Shown: positions 46,429 to 56,044 of the stretch, one piece after another
Numbering within the stretch: position 1 is the first letter of the stretch
Layout: every line of letters begins with the position of its first letter
DNA from: Veillonella sp. T11011-6
GTDB lineage: Bacteria; Bacillota; Negativicutes; Veillonellales; Veillonellaceae
Assembly: GCF_002959755.1 (NCBI RefSeq)
Contig: NZ_PPCW01000001.1
Coordinates: forward strand, 434,001 to 498,000
DNA: 64,000 bases
Direction: 5' to 3'
Program-made: the position numbers and the translations under genes
The notes under the pieces: model-generated
What the model was told of the DNA's origin: nothing
Databases searched by the model: none
Seen by the model: the letters and a program-made list of their open reading frames with translations, nothing else

Positions 46429-47817
46429 TTACTTCTCCTTCTTCATATGTATTGTTACGAGTACACCAACACCCGTATTTGCTACAGATAATTTACCTTT
46501 TAGCTCATGAGTAACTAAATTATTAATGATAGTTAGTCCTAAGCGTTTGTTGGAGTTAATAGAAAACTCTGGAGGTAATCCTTTCCCCGTATCAGAAAAG
46601 GCTAATACAATATATTCCTCTGACTCTGTAACAGCTAAACGAATCTCTCCATTTTTACCATCTAAGCCATGTTCAAGGCTATTGGTAATTAGCTCATTAA
46701 TTATGAGGGATACATAACTTGCCATATGAGAGGAAATCAACATATCCTCTCCACTATAAGTAAAGGTAACATCTTGGTCTTGTTGAACCATACTCATACG
46801 CAATAAGCGACATAGCTCGTCATAAATTGATCGGATACCTATATAATCCTCGTCATAATGGGATACAATATCGTGAACTAATGCCATACTTTCAATACGA
46901 TTTATTCCCTCTTGCAAGGCTTGTTTAACCTCAGGTAAGCTAGAACGTCTAGCCTCCATACGCAACAATCCAGCTACCGTTTGTAAATTGTTTTTTACAC
47001 GATGGTGAACCTCTTTAATAATCGAGTTCTTTACCAGTAATTCTTGTTGCTGCTTACTTTCACGGGTACAATCGTGAAGCACGAGGAAACAACGTGTTTC
47101 ATTACGGCCCATAGCAATAGGAATCATATGTTGACGAATGACCATATCTTGATAGATTTCTTCACTAGTGTATATCGTTCTATCATCTAACACTTGTTGG
47201 ATGGCTGAAACTTTTAAGGTACTGCTATAAATCGACGAGCCCACAAGTCGTCGGTCAAATCCTAGCAAATCTACTAGTTGTACAGCCGCCTCATTACCAT
47301 ACAGAATTCTATGAGAATCATCAAAAATAATTAAACCGTCAAAATATGAGATTGGTTCATACGATTGTATTTGCTCATCCGTAGCAGTCAGCATGAGCCG
47401 TTGCATCGTATCTGACAAGGTATATTCTTGCTCATATTGCTCTATCTTAATAGACGGAGACACGGTAAAAGCTATGCCCCCAATAATACGACCACCATTA
47501 TCTACAACAGGAAAAACATGTTGTCGTTGATCATGTTCTACCCCAATAAGCGGTTGTCCATTTTCCATCATAGAATGCCATGTATTATTCCCTTTTAACT
47601 GTCGAGTAATAACACCTTGGTCACTTCGTTCAATACACAGCATATCGGCACGATGATGCATAGTACCTTGTGAGGACTCTAGAAGAGGTGTAAAAATCTG
47701 TATCCTTTGACGGGTCAATGACTCGCCAAAGGATATAAGTTTACTAATATGCTCTAATAATGAGGTTTGTAATGGACCTAATGGTGTTGTATTTAAAATA
47801 TCTTGACCGATATCCAC
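46429..47817 (-). CDS. Soluble sensor histidine kinase (HisKA_2 type, EutW-like)
   Basis: About 462 aa with no membrane segment, so a cytosolic sensor. N-terminal GAF-like domain (to about 150), a PAS domain (about 160-255), phospho-acceptor His in VHHRVKNNLQTVAGLLRME, then a HATPase domain with ELITNSLEHGLDG (N box) and DTGKGLPPEF (G1). Start chosen at GTG 47815-47817 with AGAGGA at six bases, just after the tsaD stop. A TTG frame from 47835 would overlap tsaD. Pairs with the ANTAR regulator. Confidence 0.9.
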   Translation of the reverse strand: MDIGQDILNTTPLGPLQTSLLEHISKLISFGESLTRQRIQIFTPLLESSQGTMHHRADMLCIERSDQGVITRQLKGNNTWHSMMENGQPLIGVEHDQRQHVFPVVDNGGRIIGGIAFTVSPSIKIEQYEQEYTLSDTMQRLMLTATDEQIQSYEPISYFDGLIIFDDSHRILYGNEAAVQLVDLLGFDRRLVGSSIYSSTLKVSAIQQVLDDRTIYTSEEIYQDMVIRQHMIPIAMGRNETRCFLVLHDCTRESKQQQELLVKNSIIKEVHHRVKNNLQTVAGLLRMEARRSSLPEVKQALQEGINRIESMALVHDIVSHYDEDYIGIRSIYDELCRLLRMSMVQQDQDVTFTYSGEDMLISSHMASYVSLIINELITNSLEHGLDGKNGEIRLAVTESEEYIVLAFSDTGKGLPPEFSINSNKRLGLTIINNLVTHELKGKLSVANTGVGVLVTIHMKKEK

Positions 47818-47819
47818 GA

Positions 47820-48851
47820 TTAATCCTCTTTCCAAGATACATGTCCAATTTCAACACTTGGTTTTGCATTCAATGTTAAATCTGCGAATTTACCCGCTTG
47901 AGCCATATAATAAGCGCGACAACCAATCATCGCTGCATTATCAGTGGACAAAATTTTATGAGGCTTGTAATAGGTAAACCCTTCTTTTTCGCACATCTTT
48001 TGTAATGCTGTTTGTAAACCTTTATTAGCCGAAACACCACCAGCTATAGTAATACGAGTTTCCCCCAATGTATGCGCTGCATCTCGTGTTTTCTCAACTA
48101 ATACATCTACAATCGCCTTTTGGAAGGATGCTGCAACGTCTGCTTGATTTATCGGCTCATTCTTTTGCTGCTTACTATTTAAATAGTTTAATACAGCAGA
48201 TTTTAAGCCACTAAAACTAAATTCGAAATTACCAGGTTCACTCAAAGCCTTTGGAAATTCAATAGCATCTGGATTGCCTTCAATTGCGAGGGCATCGATA
48301 TGAGGGCCACCTGGGTAAGGGAACCCCATAACACGAGCAATTTTATCAAATGCTTCCCCCGCTGCGTCATCGCGAGTCTGTCCAAGAATATCAAACTCTT
48401 CATAGCCTTTTACATGCACTAACATGGTATGACCACCAGACACAACGAGGCTTAAAAATGGAGGCTCCAATTCAGGATTGGCTAAGAAATTAGCAAAGAT
48501 ATGACCTTCCATATGGTGAACTGGTACCAAAGGAATACCTGTAGCAAAGGATAACCCCTTTGCAGCAGCTACACCAACTAATAATGCGCCCACTAGACCT
48601 GGGCCATAGGTAACGCCAATATGGTCTATATCTTGTAAGGTTACATTTGCATCGCGCAATGCTTGATCTATAACCGGTATAACTTGTTCAATATGATGAC
48701 GTGATGCGATTTCTGGTACAACACCACCAAATTTTCTATGAATAGGCACTTGGCTAGAAATTACATTAGATAAAACAGTACGCCCATCCTTTAGGACAGA
48801 TGCAGATGTTTCATCGCAACTACTTTCCAAGGCTAATGTGTAAATACTCAT
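47820..48851 (-). CDS. tsaD: tRNA t6A37 threonylcarbamoyltransferase TsaD
   Basis: Transfers threonylcarbamoyl to A37 of ANN-reading tRNAs with TsaB and TsaE. 343 aa. ALESSCDETSASV at the start, metal-site VPVHHMEGHIFAN (H..E.H), and the ASKH-fold phosphate motifs SLVVSGGHTMLV and ITIAGGVSANKGL. Overlaps rimI as ATGA. Confidence 0.97.
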   Translation of the reverse strand: MSIYTLALESSCDETSASVLKDGRTVLSNVISSQVPIHRKFGGVVPEIASRHHIEQVIPVIDQALRDANVTLQDIDHIGVTYGPGLVGALLVGVAAAKGLSFATGIPLVPVHHMEGHIFANFLANPELEPPFLSLVVSGGHTMLVHVKGYEEFDILGQTRDDAAGEAFDKIARVMGFPYPGGPHIDALAIEGNPDAIEFPKALSEPGNFEFSFSGLKSAVLNYLNSKQQKNEPINQADVAASFQKAIVDVLVEKTRDAAHTLGETRITIAGGVSANKGLQTALQKMCEKEGFTYYKPHKILSTDNAAMIGCRAYYMAQAGKFADLTLNAKPSVEIGHVSWKED

Positions 48852-49297
48852 TCTATTTCCTCTGAAACGAGAGACATAATATAAGCATCCTCTTTTGGCT
48901 CTGAATAATAATCTTTTCGAATTCCTTTAACAGTAAATCCTAGATTTCTATACATTGCCAAGGCAGGTAAATTAGATATGCGTACCTCCAAGAAGATTTC
49001 ATGCATCCCTCTATTCAAACATTCATCTATTAATTCTTTAGTAAGTTTTGAGCCATATCCCTTACCACGGGCGGAAGGTAGAATGGCAATATTCGTGATT
49101 TGTCCTTCATCGTATACGAGCCAAGCACCAGCATAGCCCACAATATGATTTTCTTCACAAATAACCATATATAACTTATTATCGGCCCCTTCAAGTTCAG
49201 CAAGTACCGATTCCAAGCTCCATGGAACAGAAAAGGACTGTTGTTCTATATCATAAATGGCTTGAGCATCATCTACAGTAGCTAACCGAATCTCCAT
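48848..49297 (-). CDS. rimI: Ribosomal protein alanine N-acetyltransferase RimI
   Basis: GNAT acetyltransferase, 149 aa. Acetyl-CoA motif ILPSARGKGYGSKLTKEL (R/QxxGxG/A) and the FLEVRISNLPALAMYRNLGF end motif typical of RimI. Placed between tsaB and tsaD with overlapping codons, the usual tsaE-tsaB-rimI-tsaD order. Confidence 0.95.
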   Translation of the reverse strand: MEIRLATVDDAQAIYDIEQQSFSVPWSLESVLAELEGADNKLYMVICEENHIVGYAGAWLVYDEGQITNIAILPSARGKGYGSKLTKELIDECLNRGMHEIFLEVRISNLPALAMYRNLGFTVKGIRKDYYSEPKEDAYIMSLVSEEIE

Positions 49298-50055
49298 TAT
49301 TCTACTCCTGCCGCTTCGGTGACAACAACTGTAGGATTTTGGTTTAACATGTCTGGATTATCCTTATGTCGTTCCTCCCATAAAACCTCTGCTTCAGAAC
49401 GACGGATATAATAAGGAACCATATCCATTGGATCACATATCTCTTCACGGATAACTAAGTCGCGTCCCTCTAAAAGTAAAGAACTGGCTTTAGGAATGCG
49501 TTGTGAAATATCTAGAATAGTCAAATTAGTATCGTTTTCGTCTAAAAGCTTTTCAATGCGCTTGAAACCATCACCTAAGAATAAGACCTCTTCCTTAGTT
49601 TCTCGGAACTTTTCTAATAAATCACTAGCTGCAATAACAAACGGTTCCTCTTTACATACTAGCTCATTGTTTTCATATCGATATAGACCAGCATATACAT
49701 GCTTTTTCTGAGCATCGATAACAGTACAGATAGTTCTATTTGTATATGAAACATTATGAGCCAAACTATCCATTGTCATCACACCATACAATGGAATTTG
49801 TAAGGCATAAGCCATAGCTTTTGCAGTCCCCATACCTATACGCAATCCCGTAAATGAACCAGGACCAATGCTAACTATAATACCTTTTAGTTCATTCTTT
49901 TTTACTTGTGAGGCTCGCAACAACATGTCGATGTGAGGTATTAGCTGCTCAGAATGAGTTAATCCCGCTTGAATAGTTAGTTCACCAATCAAGTTTGTTT
50001 CATCCATTAAGGCCACACTCGATACGAGCGAACTTGTCTCAATTCCCAACCACAT
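49297..50055 (-). CDS. tsaB: tRNA t6A biosynthesis protein TsaB
   Basis: TsaD paralogue without the metal site, forming the TsaB-TsaD dimer. 252 aa, slightly longer than E. coli TsaB. LGIETSSLVSSVAL, SIGPGSFTGLRIGMGTAKAMA and the TVIDAQKKHVYAGLY segment are typical. ATG with GGAGG. Overlaps tsaE by 17 bp. Confidence 0.95.
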   Translation of the reverse strand: MWLGIETSSLVSSVALMDETNLIGELTIQAGLTHSEQLIPHIDMLLRASQVKKNELKGIIVSIGPGSFTGLRIGMGTAKAMAYALQIPLYGVMTMDSLAHNVSYTNRTICTVIDAQKKHVYAGLYRYENNELVCKEEPFVIAASDLLEKFRETKEEVLFLGDGFKRIEKLLDENDTNLTILDISQRIPKASSLLLEGRDLVIREEICDPMDMVPYYIRRSEAEVLWEERHKDNPDMLNQNPTVVVTEAAGVE

Positions 50056-50533
50056 ATGGGCCTCCTATATCTACTAAATCATCTTTTGTAAGATAATCAC
50101 TACTTAACGTAATGGATCGGCTTGTATCATCAATACGAGTTAAATATATCCATAATGTTTCATCTGGTAATTCATCAGAAAATTTATCAGCCCACTCCAC
50201 AATGGATACACAGTCATCTGTATATTCGTAAAAGCCAATATTTTCTAATTCACTTATATCATCTAATCGATATACATCAAAATGATATAAATGTGTTCTA
50301 TCAACATCGTAAGTATTCATGATGGCAAACGTAGGGCTAGTAATCTCCTCTGTAACGCCAAACCCTTTCGCAATGCCTTGGGATAGATGTGTTTTTCCGG
50401 TCCCCAAATCACCAATTAAGGCAATACATAAAGGGTCACCACTTTGTTTGACCCATTTGCCTAATAATTGTCCAAATTGTTGTGTATCTTCAACTGTATG
50501 AGTCTCTAATTGAACCTGTGCCTTATGATTCAT
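50039..50533 (-). CDS. tsaE: tRNA t6A ATPase TsaE
   Basis: ATPase that resets the TsaBD complex. 164 aa. P-loop GDLGTGKTHLSQG, SPTFAIMNTY and HFDVYRLDD, and VEWADK as family marks. Overlaps the thiL end by 11 bp and the tsaB start by 17 bp. Confidence 0.95.
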   Translation of the reverse strand: MNHKAQVQLETHTVEDTQQFGQLLGKWVKQSGDPLCIALIGDLGTGKTHLSQGIAKGFGVTEEITSPTFAIMNTYDVDRTHLYHFDVYRLDDISELENIGFYEYTDDCVSIVEWADKFSDELPDETLWIYLTRIDDTSRSITLSSDYLTKDDLVDIGGPYVVGN

Positions 50534-51503
50534 GAAAATGATTATATCCTTTCGCTTCTATGGTCTTAATCGTTTTATCCGGTGTTACCATCTGCACCTG
50601 AGCTGATCCAGATACAACTTCACCAATTATTGTAATGCCTGCTAAATTCTCTAATTTAGGAAGCAATGATTTAGGAGCCGTGAATACTAGTTGAAAGTCC
50701 TCGCCACCATACAATGCATAATCTACTGGATTAGTCTGCAAATACTTAGCTAATTCATAAGTCTCCTCATGTAGTGGAATAGCTTTTTCCTCTATGACAA
50801 TAGATACATTGCTAGCCGATGCAATTTCATTTAATTCACTACCGAGACCATCACTTATATCATTCATACTATGAATACCTAATTGTCTCAATTGTTGGCC
50901 CAATTCTATTTGTGGATCTGGACGTTGATGACCAACCTTGGTCATATGATAACCATCTAAATTATATGATAAGGCGCCCAAACCTGTAGCAGCATAACCT
51001 ACGTAATTTGTAATACCCACAATATCACCTACTTGCGCACCGCTACGCATAATAGCAGTTCCTTTAGGGACATCACCAATAATTGTTACAGTCCACACCA
51101 TGGGCCCTTCCGTACGCACCGTATCCCCACCAAGTATATTAAGATGATATTTTGCGCATTGATCTTTTATACCTCTATAAACTTCATCAAGAATAGCCGT
51201 ATCAACATATTCAGGTGCCGCCACAGATAGCACAATTTGACGAGGAGTACCACCCATAGCAGCAATATCACTCAAATTGGCCGTCATGAGACGATAGCCT
51301 ACATCATAGGGCTTCATATAGTGAAAGCTAAAGTGAACCCCTTCCACCATCGTATCAGTACTAATTAATTGATCTGTTTCTTCCTTAGCACTATATACAG
51401 CACAATCATCACCAATTCCTGTAATCACAGTACTTGGATCATGTATCGTATTATCTTGAATGTGGCGAATGAAATTAAATTCCCCTACATCTTTTAATTG
51501 CAT
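50523..51503 (-). CDS. thiL: Thiamine-monophosphate kinase
   Basis: Phosphorylates thiamine monophosphate to the diphosphate cofactor. 326 aa from ATG of MQLKDVGEFNFIRHI with AGGTGATGAG upstream; a longer frame to 51548 lacks this. Motifs: GIGDDCAVY, STDTMVEGVHFSF, NLSDIAAMGGTP, NILGGDTVRT and DISDGLGSEL. First gene of the t6A operon. A TTGTCT-16-TACAAT promoter-like pair lies at about 51530-51557. Confidence 0.96.
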   Translation of the reverse strand: MQLKDVGEFNFIRHIQDNTIHDPSTVITGIGDDCAVYSAKEETDQLISTDTMVEGVHFSFHYMKPYDVGYRLMTANLSDIAAMGGTPRQIVLSVAAPEYVDTAILDEVYRGIKDQCAKYHLNILGGDTVRTEGPMVWTVTIIGDVPKGTAIMRSGAQVGDIVGITNYVGYAATGLGALSYNLDGYHMTKVGHQRPDPQIELGQQLRQLGIHSMNDISDGLGSELNEIASASNVSIVIEEKAIPLHEETYELAKYLQTNPVDYALYGGEDFQLVFTAPKSLLPKLENLAGITIIGEVVSGSAQVQMVTPDKTIKTIEAKGYNHFHES

Positions 51504-51566
51504 CTCATCACCTGGCTTCCGATTAGTATACATATTGTATTGTAACATATATAAAAGACAACAAAA

Positions 51567-51600
51567 ATAGCAGATAGTTGATATATCAACTATCTGCTAT
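51567..51600 (-). terminator. Terminator of the amidase-GerMN operon (34-bp perfect palindrome)
   Basis: The 34 bases from 51567 to 51600 equal their own reverse complement, giving a stem of up to 15 bp. The minus strand continues TTTTTGTTG. 17 bp after the GerMN lipoprotein stop. Confidence 0.85.
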
Positions 51601-51617
51601 CAATGAGCCTAACTTAA

Positions 51618-52178
51618 TTATTTTTTAATTAGGTTTGTCATCCGTTTAACAGGATCTTTCGTATCAAAGGAACCTACAGTAGGTACCTTTTTACCATTGC
51701 TAACGAAGAGAACACCATTAATATTATCAAAGGATGTCAATGTATTTACAATGGCAGCCATTTGTAATTGAACAGTTAAGTCCCCACCATTACCTTTTAC
51801 GAAAGCGTCATTCACTTCTACAGAAGCAATGCCGTCCTTTACAGTAACGGATGTAATTTTAATATCCTTGGAGAATACTGGATATTTTTGTGCTCTATCA
51901 GCTTTTAACATCGCTAGAAGAGCAGCTTTAGGCGTTACTTTGTCCGCCTCCATCTCAACGGTTGATTGTTTTACCCCTGAGCCATCCTCTGTTGGAACAA
52001 AGAAGGCCATCTTAACCATTTCTTGAGATGTTTTTGTTGTTTCTGCATCCTTATTGACTTTCGTCTCTTGCACAGGTTCACTTTTACCCGTTGTAGGTGC
52101 TTGATTAGGTGTACAACCCGCTGCAAATGCAAGCAAACCTACGCAGAGGATCGACAGAACTTGTTTACGTAATTTCAT
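51618..52178 (-). CDS. GerMN-domain lipoprotein
   Basis: 186 aa. Signal peptide with lipobox AFAAGC (lipidated Cys at about 22), a Thr/Lys-rich linker to about 55, then one GerMN domain: VKMAFFVPTEDGSGVKQ, KAALLAMLKAD, KDGIASVEVNDAFVKG and the end DPVKRMTNLI. GerM-like proteins act in envelope or spore wall remodelling. It follows the amidase gene by 3 bp, suggesting a joint role at the peptidoglycan. Confidence 0.9.
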   Translation of the reverse strand: MKLRKQVLSILCVGLLAFAAGCTPNQAPTTGKSEPVQETKVNKDAETTKTSQEMVKMAFFVPTEDGSGVKQSTVEMEADKVTPKAALLAMLKADRAQKYPVFSKDIKITSVTVKDGIASVEVNDAFVKGNGGDLTVQLQMAAIVNTLTSFDNINGVLFVSNGKKVPTVGSFDTKDPVKRMTNLIKK

Positions 52179-52181
52179 CGA

Positions 52182-53288
52182 TTAACCTCCAAAGTAACTA
52201 GCAATACCATTGGCAATGCGATTTGCAAAGTCTTCTTGTGTTTGAGGAGATTGCAATACACGTTCTTCATTAGGGTTGGAAATAAAACCAAGCTCTACAA
52301 GAACTGCAGGCATGTTAGAATGTCTCAACACATATAAGTTACCTTCTTGAATGCCACGGTCACCATTGAAACCTGGAACGCTAGCAATTTGAGATTGTAC
52401 CTTTTGTGCTAATCGAGCATCATTGCCTGTTTTACTATAGTAGTATGTTGCAATACCACCAACACTTGGGTTGTTGAATGCGTTAATATGCACACTGATG
52501 AGCGCATCAGAATTGCTACGGTTTGCTACGTTAACACGAGCACCCAATTCATCAACACCACTTGCATTAGGACCGTATACGTCTACGTCTGTAGTACGAG
52601 TCATAAGCACTTTAGCGCCACGATTTTCTAGAGCTTTTTTCAAGTACATAGAAATCGGTAGTGTAATATTTTTCTCTTGTACACCATGCGGCCCAACGGC
52701 ACCAGAGTCACTACCACCATGACCTGGGTCAATCGTAATTGTTTTACCAGATAGACCACCGCTAATAGAATAATTACCGGATCCTGTTGGCATATTTTTC
52801 GCAGGATGTGCAGAAGGAGATGGACGTTTGCCATAATAAGCAGGTTTAGGTGCCACACCTTTTTTCTGTACATCTACAACGATGCGATACGGTTTCTGAT
52901 TAACCGTATCTTTCTTTAGGGAAAATACCTTTACATCACTCGTATCGATAGATGAAGGTGTCTTGATTGTTACCTTCACATCTCTGCCATCTTCTGTGAG
53001 TCTAGCAGAACTAGCTATGCTAGAGTCCATATTGATATTCGCTTTAGCAGTTTTTAGCTTTGTGTTCTTTAAGGTAACAGTCGTCGTTTTCCCATCTTTG
53101 CTAATCGATGCAGACGCTTTTACCGGTGCTGACAAATCCATAACCATACGAACATATGGTACCGGTGCATCAGTTCGTGTCACCCATCGAGCATCTTCAA
53201 GATTAGCTGCCTTTGCTTGAGTCAAGAATAGTGGTATCGCCATCAAGACAGCAAGGCACATAAAAAATAGTTTACGCAATACATTCAC
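52182..53288 (-). CDS. N-acetylmuramoyl-L-alanine amidase with AMIN domain
   Basis: Zinc amidase that cuts the stem peptide from the glycan. 368 aa. Signal peptide (residues 1-28, ...TQAKA), AMIN domain at about 30-130 (targets the division site in AmiC), a Pro/Ser linker, then Amidase_3 with zinc ligands in ITIDPGHGGSDSGAVG (His), the glutamate in GVQEKNITL, SVHINAF (His), and the catalytic Glu in AVLVELGFISNPNEE. ATG start. Confidence 0.95.
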   Translation of the reverse strand: MNVLRKLFFMCLAVLMAIPLFLTQAKAANLEDARWVTRTDAPVPYVRMVMDLSAPVKASASISKDGKTTTVTLKNTKLKTAKANINMDSSIASSARLTEDGRDVKVTIKTPSSIDTSDVKVFSLKKDTVNQKPYRIVVDVQKKGVAPKPAYYGKRPSPSAHPAKNMPTGSGNYSISGGLSGKTITIDPGHGGSDSGAVGPHGVQEKNITLPISMYLKKALENRGAKVLMTRTTDVDVYGPNASGVDELGARVNVANRSNSDALISVHINAFNNPSVGGIATYYYSKTGNDARLAQKVQSQIASVPGFNGDRGIQEGNLYVLRHSNMPAVLVELGFISNPNEERVLQSPQTQEDFANRIANGIASYFGG

Positions 53289-53524
53289 TCCAATCTAACT
53301 GACATACGTAGTGTCCAAACCATAGAGATGAGTCGATGATATCTTTGTGAATCAAAGTCTCATCGTTCCAATCTATCCATAAACTAATGTTAGATTATAG
53401 ATAGATTATTTCATACAAACATGAAGATTAGTATGCCGATTATACATATTACTATATAAAGTCTTTATACAGTACACACAAAAATCAGTTGCTTAAAATT
53501 AATTTTTGTGCTATGCAATCGACG
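53289..53524. other. Non-coding gap before the amidase gene
   Basis: No gene is seen. It holds two possible -10 elements (TATAAT, minus strand, near 53395-53400 and 53440-53445) without good -35 partners. A stem GATGAG/CTCATC lies around 53327-53370. A weak hairpin with CACAAAAAT/ATTTTTGTG arms near 53475-53512 probably ends the upstream MBL gene. Confidence 0.45.
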
Positions 53525-54469
53525 CTAACGTTCAGTTGTAATTTGCCATTCATTCCCATCCGTACTAATGTGAATACGTCCCATCGTATCTGTACGGTAA
53601 ATGGCAATATTGTTCTCCTGCAAACGACGTAATGTTACATCGTGAGGATGACCATAACTATTATACATGCCATTTGAAATTAATGCACTTTCTGGTTTAA
53701 TAGATTTTAAAAAATCTTCAGAGCTACTTGTGCGAGAACCGTGGTGACCTACCTTAAGAACACGGGCAAACAGTCTAGAGTTCTGCTCTTTTATGAGTTT
53801 TTTCTCTTCTTGTAATTCTGCATCACCAGTAAAGAGCATAGAGAATTTACCAAAAATTAATTTACCTACAATAGAGTTATTATTAAGATCTGGCGCTCCT
53901 TTTTTATCTGTTAAAGGTTCAGTCCAAGGTGCATATACAACAAATACCGCTCCATGACCAAAATCTACTACATCACCACTACGCAATGTAGACCGTTGGA
54001 TTTTATTTTTATCAATCCATTTTTCATAGGTTTTATACATATTATTATCAACAGAAATACCATCATCATACACATGTTCAATAGGCATAGCTTTTGCAAT
54101 AGCATAAAAACCACCCATATGGTCAGCATGAGGATGTGTGATAATTACATTTTTTAGCTTTGTAACACCCATAGACTTTAACTGTGCCACAATGTTCTCA
54201 CGATGCTCTATGTCACCTGTATCGATCATACTATATTCATCGCCGACCTTAAGTAATATGGCATCGCCTTGACCAATATCTAGCATATATACATCTAGAT
54301 GACCTTCAGGATTCGTCTGCTTCGTATCAATTGAATAGCCTTCATTTACACTAGTGCTATTCTGAGATGCTGCATTAGCTACATCTTTATTCGTGCATCC
54401 CGCAATAGCAAAGATTGGAATACATAACACTAACAAAAAGGCTATAAATCGCTGTATTTTATTTGTCAT
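53525..54469 (-). CDS. Secreted metallo-beta-lactamase-fold lipoprotein (ComEC C-domain-like)
   Basis: 314 aa. Signal peptide with lipobox AIAGC (about residue 25), then an MBL domain: VYMLDIGQGDAILLK, MIDTG, metal motif ITHPHADHMGG, GDAELQEE, VGHHGSRTSS and the end NSYGHPH. This form is like the ComEC/Rec2 nuclease domain but free of the channel part. An extracytoplasmic nuclease or hydrolase role is possible; the substrate is unknown. 2 bp after nnr. Confidence 0.9.
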   Translation of the reverse strand: MTNKIQRFIAFLLVLCIPIFAIAGCTNKDVANAASQNSTSVNEGYSIDTKQTNPEGHLDVYMLDIGQGDAILLKVGDEYSMIDTGDIEHRENIVAQLKSMGVTKLKNVIITHPHADHMGGFYAIAKAMPIEHVYDDGISVDNNMYKTYEKWIDKNKIQRSTLRSGDVVDFGHGAVFVVYAPWTEPLTDKKGAPDLNNNSIVGKLIFGKFSMLFTGDAELQEEKKLIKEQNSRLFARVLKVGHHGSRTSSSEDFLKSIKPESALISNGMYNSYGHPHDVTLRRLQENNIAIYRTDTMGRIHISTDGNEWQITTER

Positions 54470-54471
54470 TC

Positions 54472-56043
54472 TTATTCTCCCAATAATTCACTAATGACAC
54501 AACCTATCGATGTACTTACATCACTAGGTGTATACCCCCAAGTTTTAGTATCACTTAGTATATCTGCACTGCGGCTATGTACATAGACACCTAAAATTGC
54601 ACCATCTTGTAAGGAATAACCTTGGCTAATAAAACCTGCAATAATACCTGTTAATACATCCCCCATTCCGCCAGTTCCCATACCAGCATTTCCGATAGTA
54701 TTAACATATACCGTACCATCAGGTAGTGCCACAACAGAAGGAATTCCCTTAAGTACTAACACTACTTGATGAGCCTTAGCAAATGCTCGAGCCAGTGTAA
54801 TATAATGACGTTCAATCCATTTTATTGGCAAATCTATAAGTCTACTAAATTCACCTAAATGAGGCGTCATTACACAGTATGGCAGATTTTTTTGCACCTT
54901 ATATACGGACTCAATATGGCCATCACGTAAAGCATCTTTATCGACAGAACCTACATGGCCTAATGCATATAACGCATCTGCATCAATGACGAGAGCGCCT
55001 TCACAGGAATCAATAGCTTGATTTACTACATCTGGAATATCTGTAGTGCGCCCCAAACCTGGCCCAATAGCAACTACTTGACGTCCGTCATAAAGGGATT
55101 CATTTTCATCGATAGATGTTACCATTACTTCCGGTATGATACGACCTTGCACAACTTGTTTAATTGTATCTGGAACGCCTAATGTAACCTTACCGGCTCC
55201 ACTATGAACAGCTGCTTCTGCGGCCAACATAGGGGCTCCCACCATATCACTAGATCCACCGATAATCAAGGTATTCCCATTTATACCTTTATGAGCCATT
55301 GGAACGCGATAATTGATTAACGTTTCTGCTAAATCCGAATCAATAGTGATGGTACTATCACGATTAATTAATACTTGTTGCCAAGGAGCACCTAGCGGTG
55401 CAACAATAGCTGTGCCACCTATGGCCTTACCAGGATATAACAATAAACCTTGTTTAATAGCTCCAAAGGTAACCGTATAATCATAGGTCAATGTTCCCTC
55501 TGAAATTTGACCAGAAGAAGCATCTAGCCCTGCCGGTACATCAATAGCCCACAAGTCAAAATTATATTGACTACGCATAGTATCAATATCATGCAAAACA
55601 TCGATGGTTAAATCCCGCAATCGGCCTGTTAAGCCTGTGCCCATAATGCCTTCTACAGCAATAGCCACATTAGACCAATCATTGAATTCGTCATACGTAT
55701 CAATGATACATCCCATTGCTTCACATCTTTCAAGTTGCACTGCAAAGAGGTCACTACACTTGCTCGTATCACCGACAAGTACAATTTGTACAGGTACGCC
55801 TTGTTCTAATAGATGACGAGTGGCTACAAGACCATCTGCCCCATTATTTCCTGTACCACAGATAAATAGTACAAAACTATTGATAGAACGTGCATTATCT
55901 AAAGAAAATAAGTCATATTGTCCCCATAAAGCATCTACAATGCCACGTCCTGCATTTTCCATTAGAATTTCCAAAGAAACACCTAACTGCTTAGGTACCT
56001 CTTGATCTATATATCGAGCATCCTCAGTTGTTAATATTTGCAT
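54472..56043 (-). CDS. nnr: Bifunctional NAD(P)H-hydrate repair enzyme (epimerase NnrE / dehydratase NnrD)
   Basis: Repairs damaged NAD(P)HX. 523 aa from ATG of MQILTTEDARYID (GAAGGAG six bases upstream, overlapping the acpS stop). N-terminal YjeF_N domain with ENAGRGIVDAL, the FICGTGNNGADGLVATRHL phosphate site and AIDVPAGLDASSG. C-terminal dehydratase domain with KGINGNTLIIGGSSDMVGAP, AIGPGLGRT, the LVLKGIPSVVALPDG segment and NAGMGTGGMGDVLTG. acpS-nnr is a common pair. Confidence 0.96.
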   Translation of the reverse strand: MQILTTEDARYIDQEVPKQLGVSLEILMENAGRGIVDALWGQYDLFSLDNARSINSFVLFICGTGNNGADGLVATRHLLEQGVPVQIVLVGDTSKCSDLFAVQLERCEAMGCIIDTYDEFNDWSNVAIAVEGIMGTGLTGRLRDLTIDVLHDIDTMRSQYNFDLWAIDVPAGLDASSGQISEGTLTYDYTVTFGAIKQGLLLYPGKAIGGTAIVAPLGAPWQQVLINRDSTITIDSDLAETLINYRVPMAHKGINGNTLIIGGSSDMVGAPMLAAEAAVHSGAGKVTLGVPDTIKQVVQGRIIPEVMVTSIDENESLYDGRQVVAIGPGLGRTTDIPDVVNQAIDSCEGALVIDADALYALGHVGSVDKDALRDGHIESVYKVQKNLPYCVMTPHLGEFSRLIDLPIKWIERHYITLARAFAKAHQVVLVLKGIPSVVALPDGTVYVNTIGNAGMGTGGMGDVLTGIIAGFISQGYSLQDGAILGVYVHSRSADILSDTKTWGYTPSDVSTSIGCVISELLGE

Positions 56044-56044
56044 C

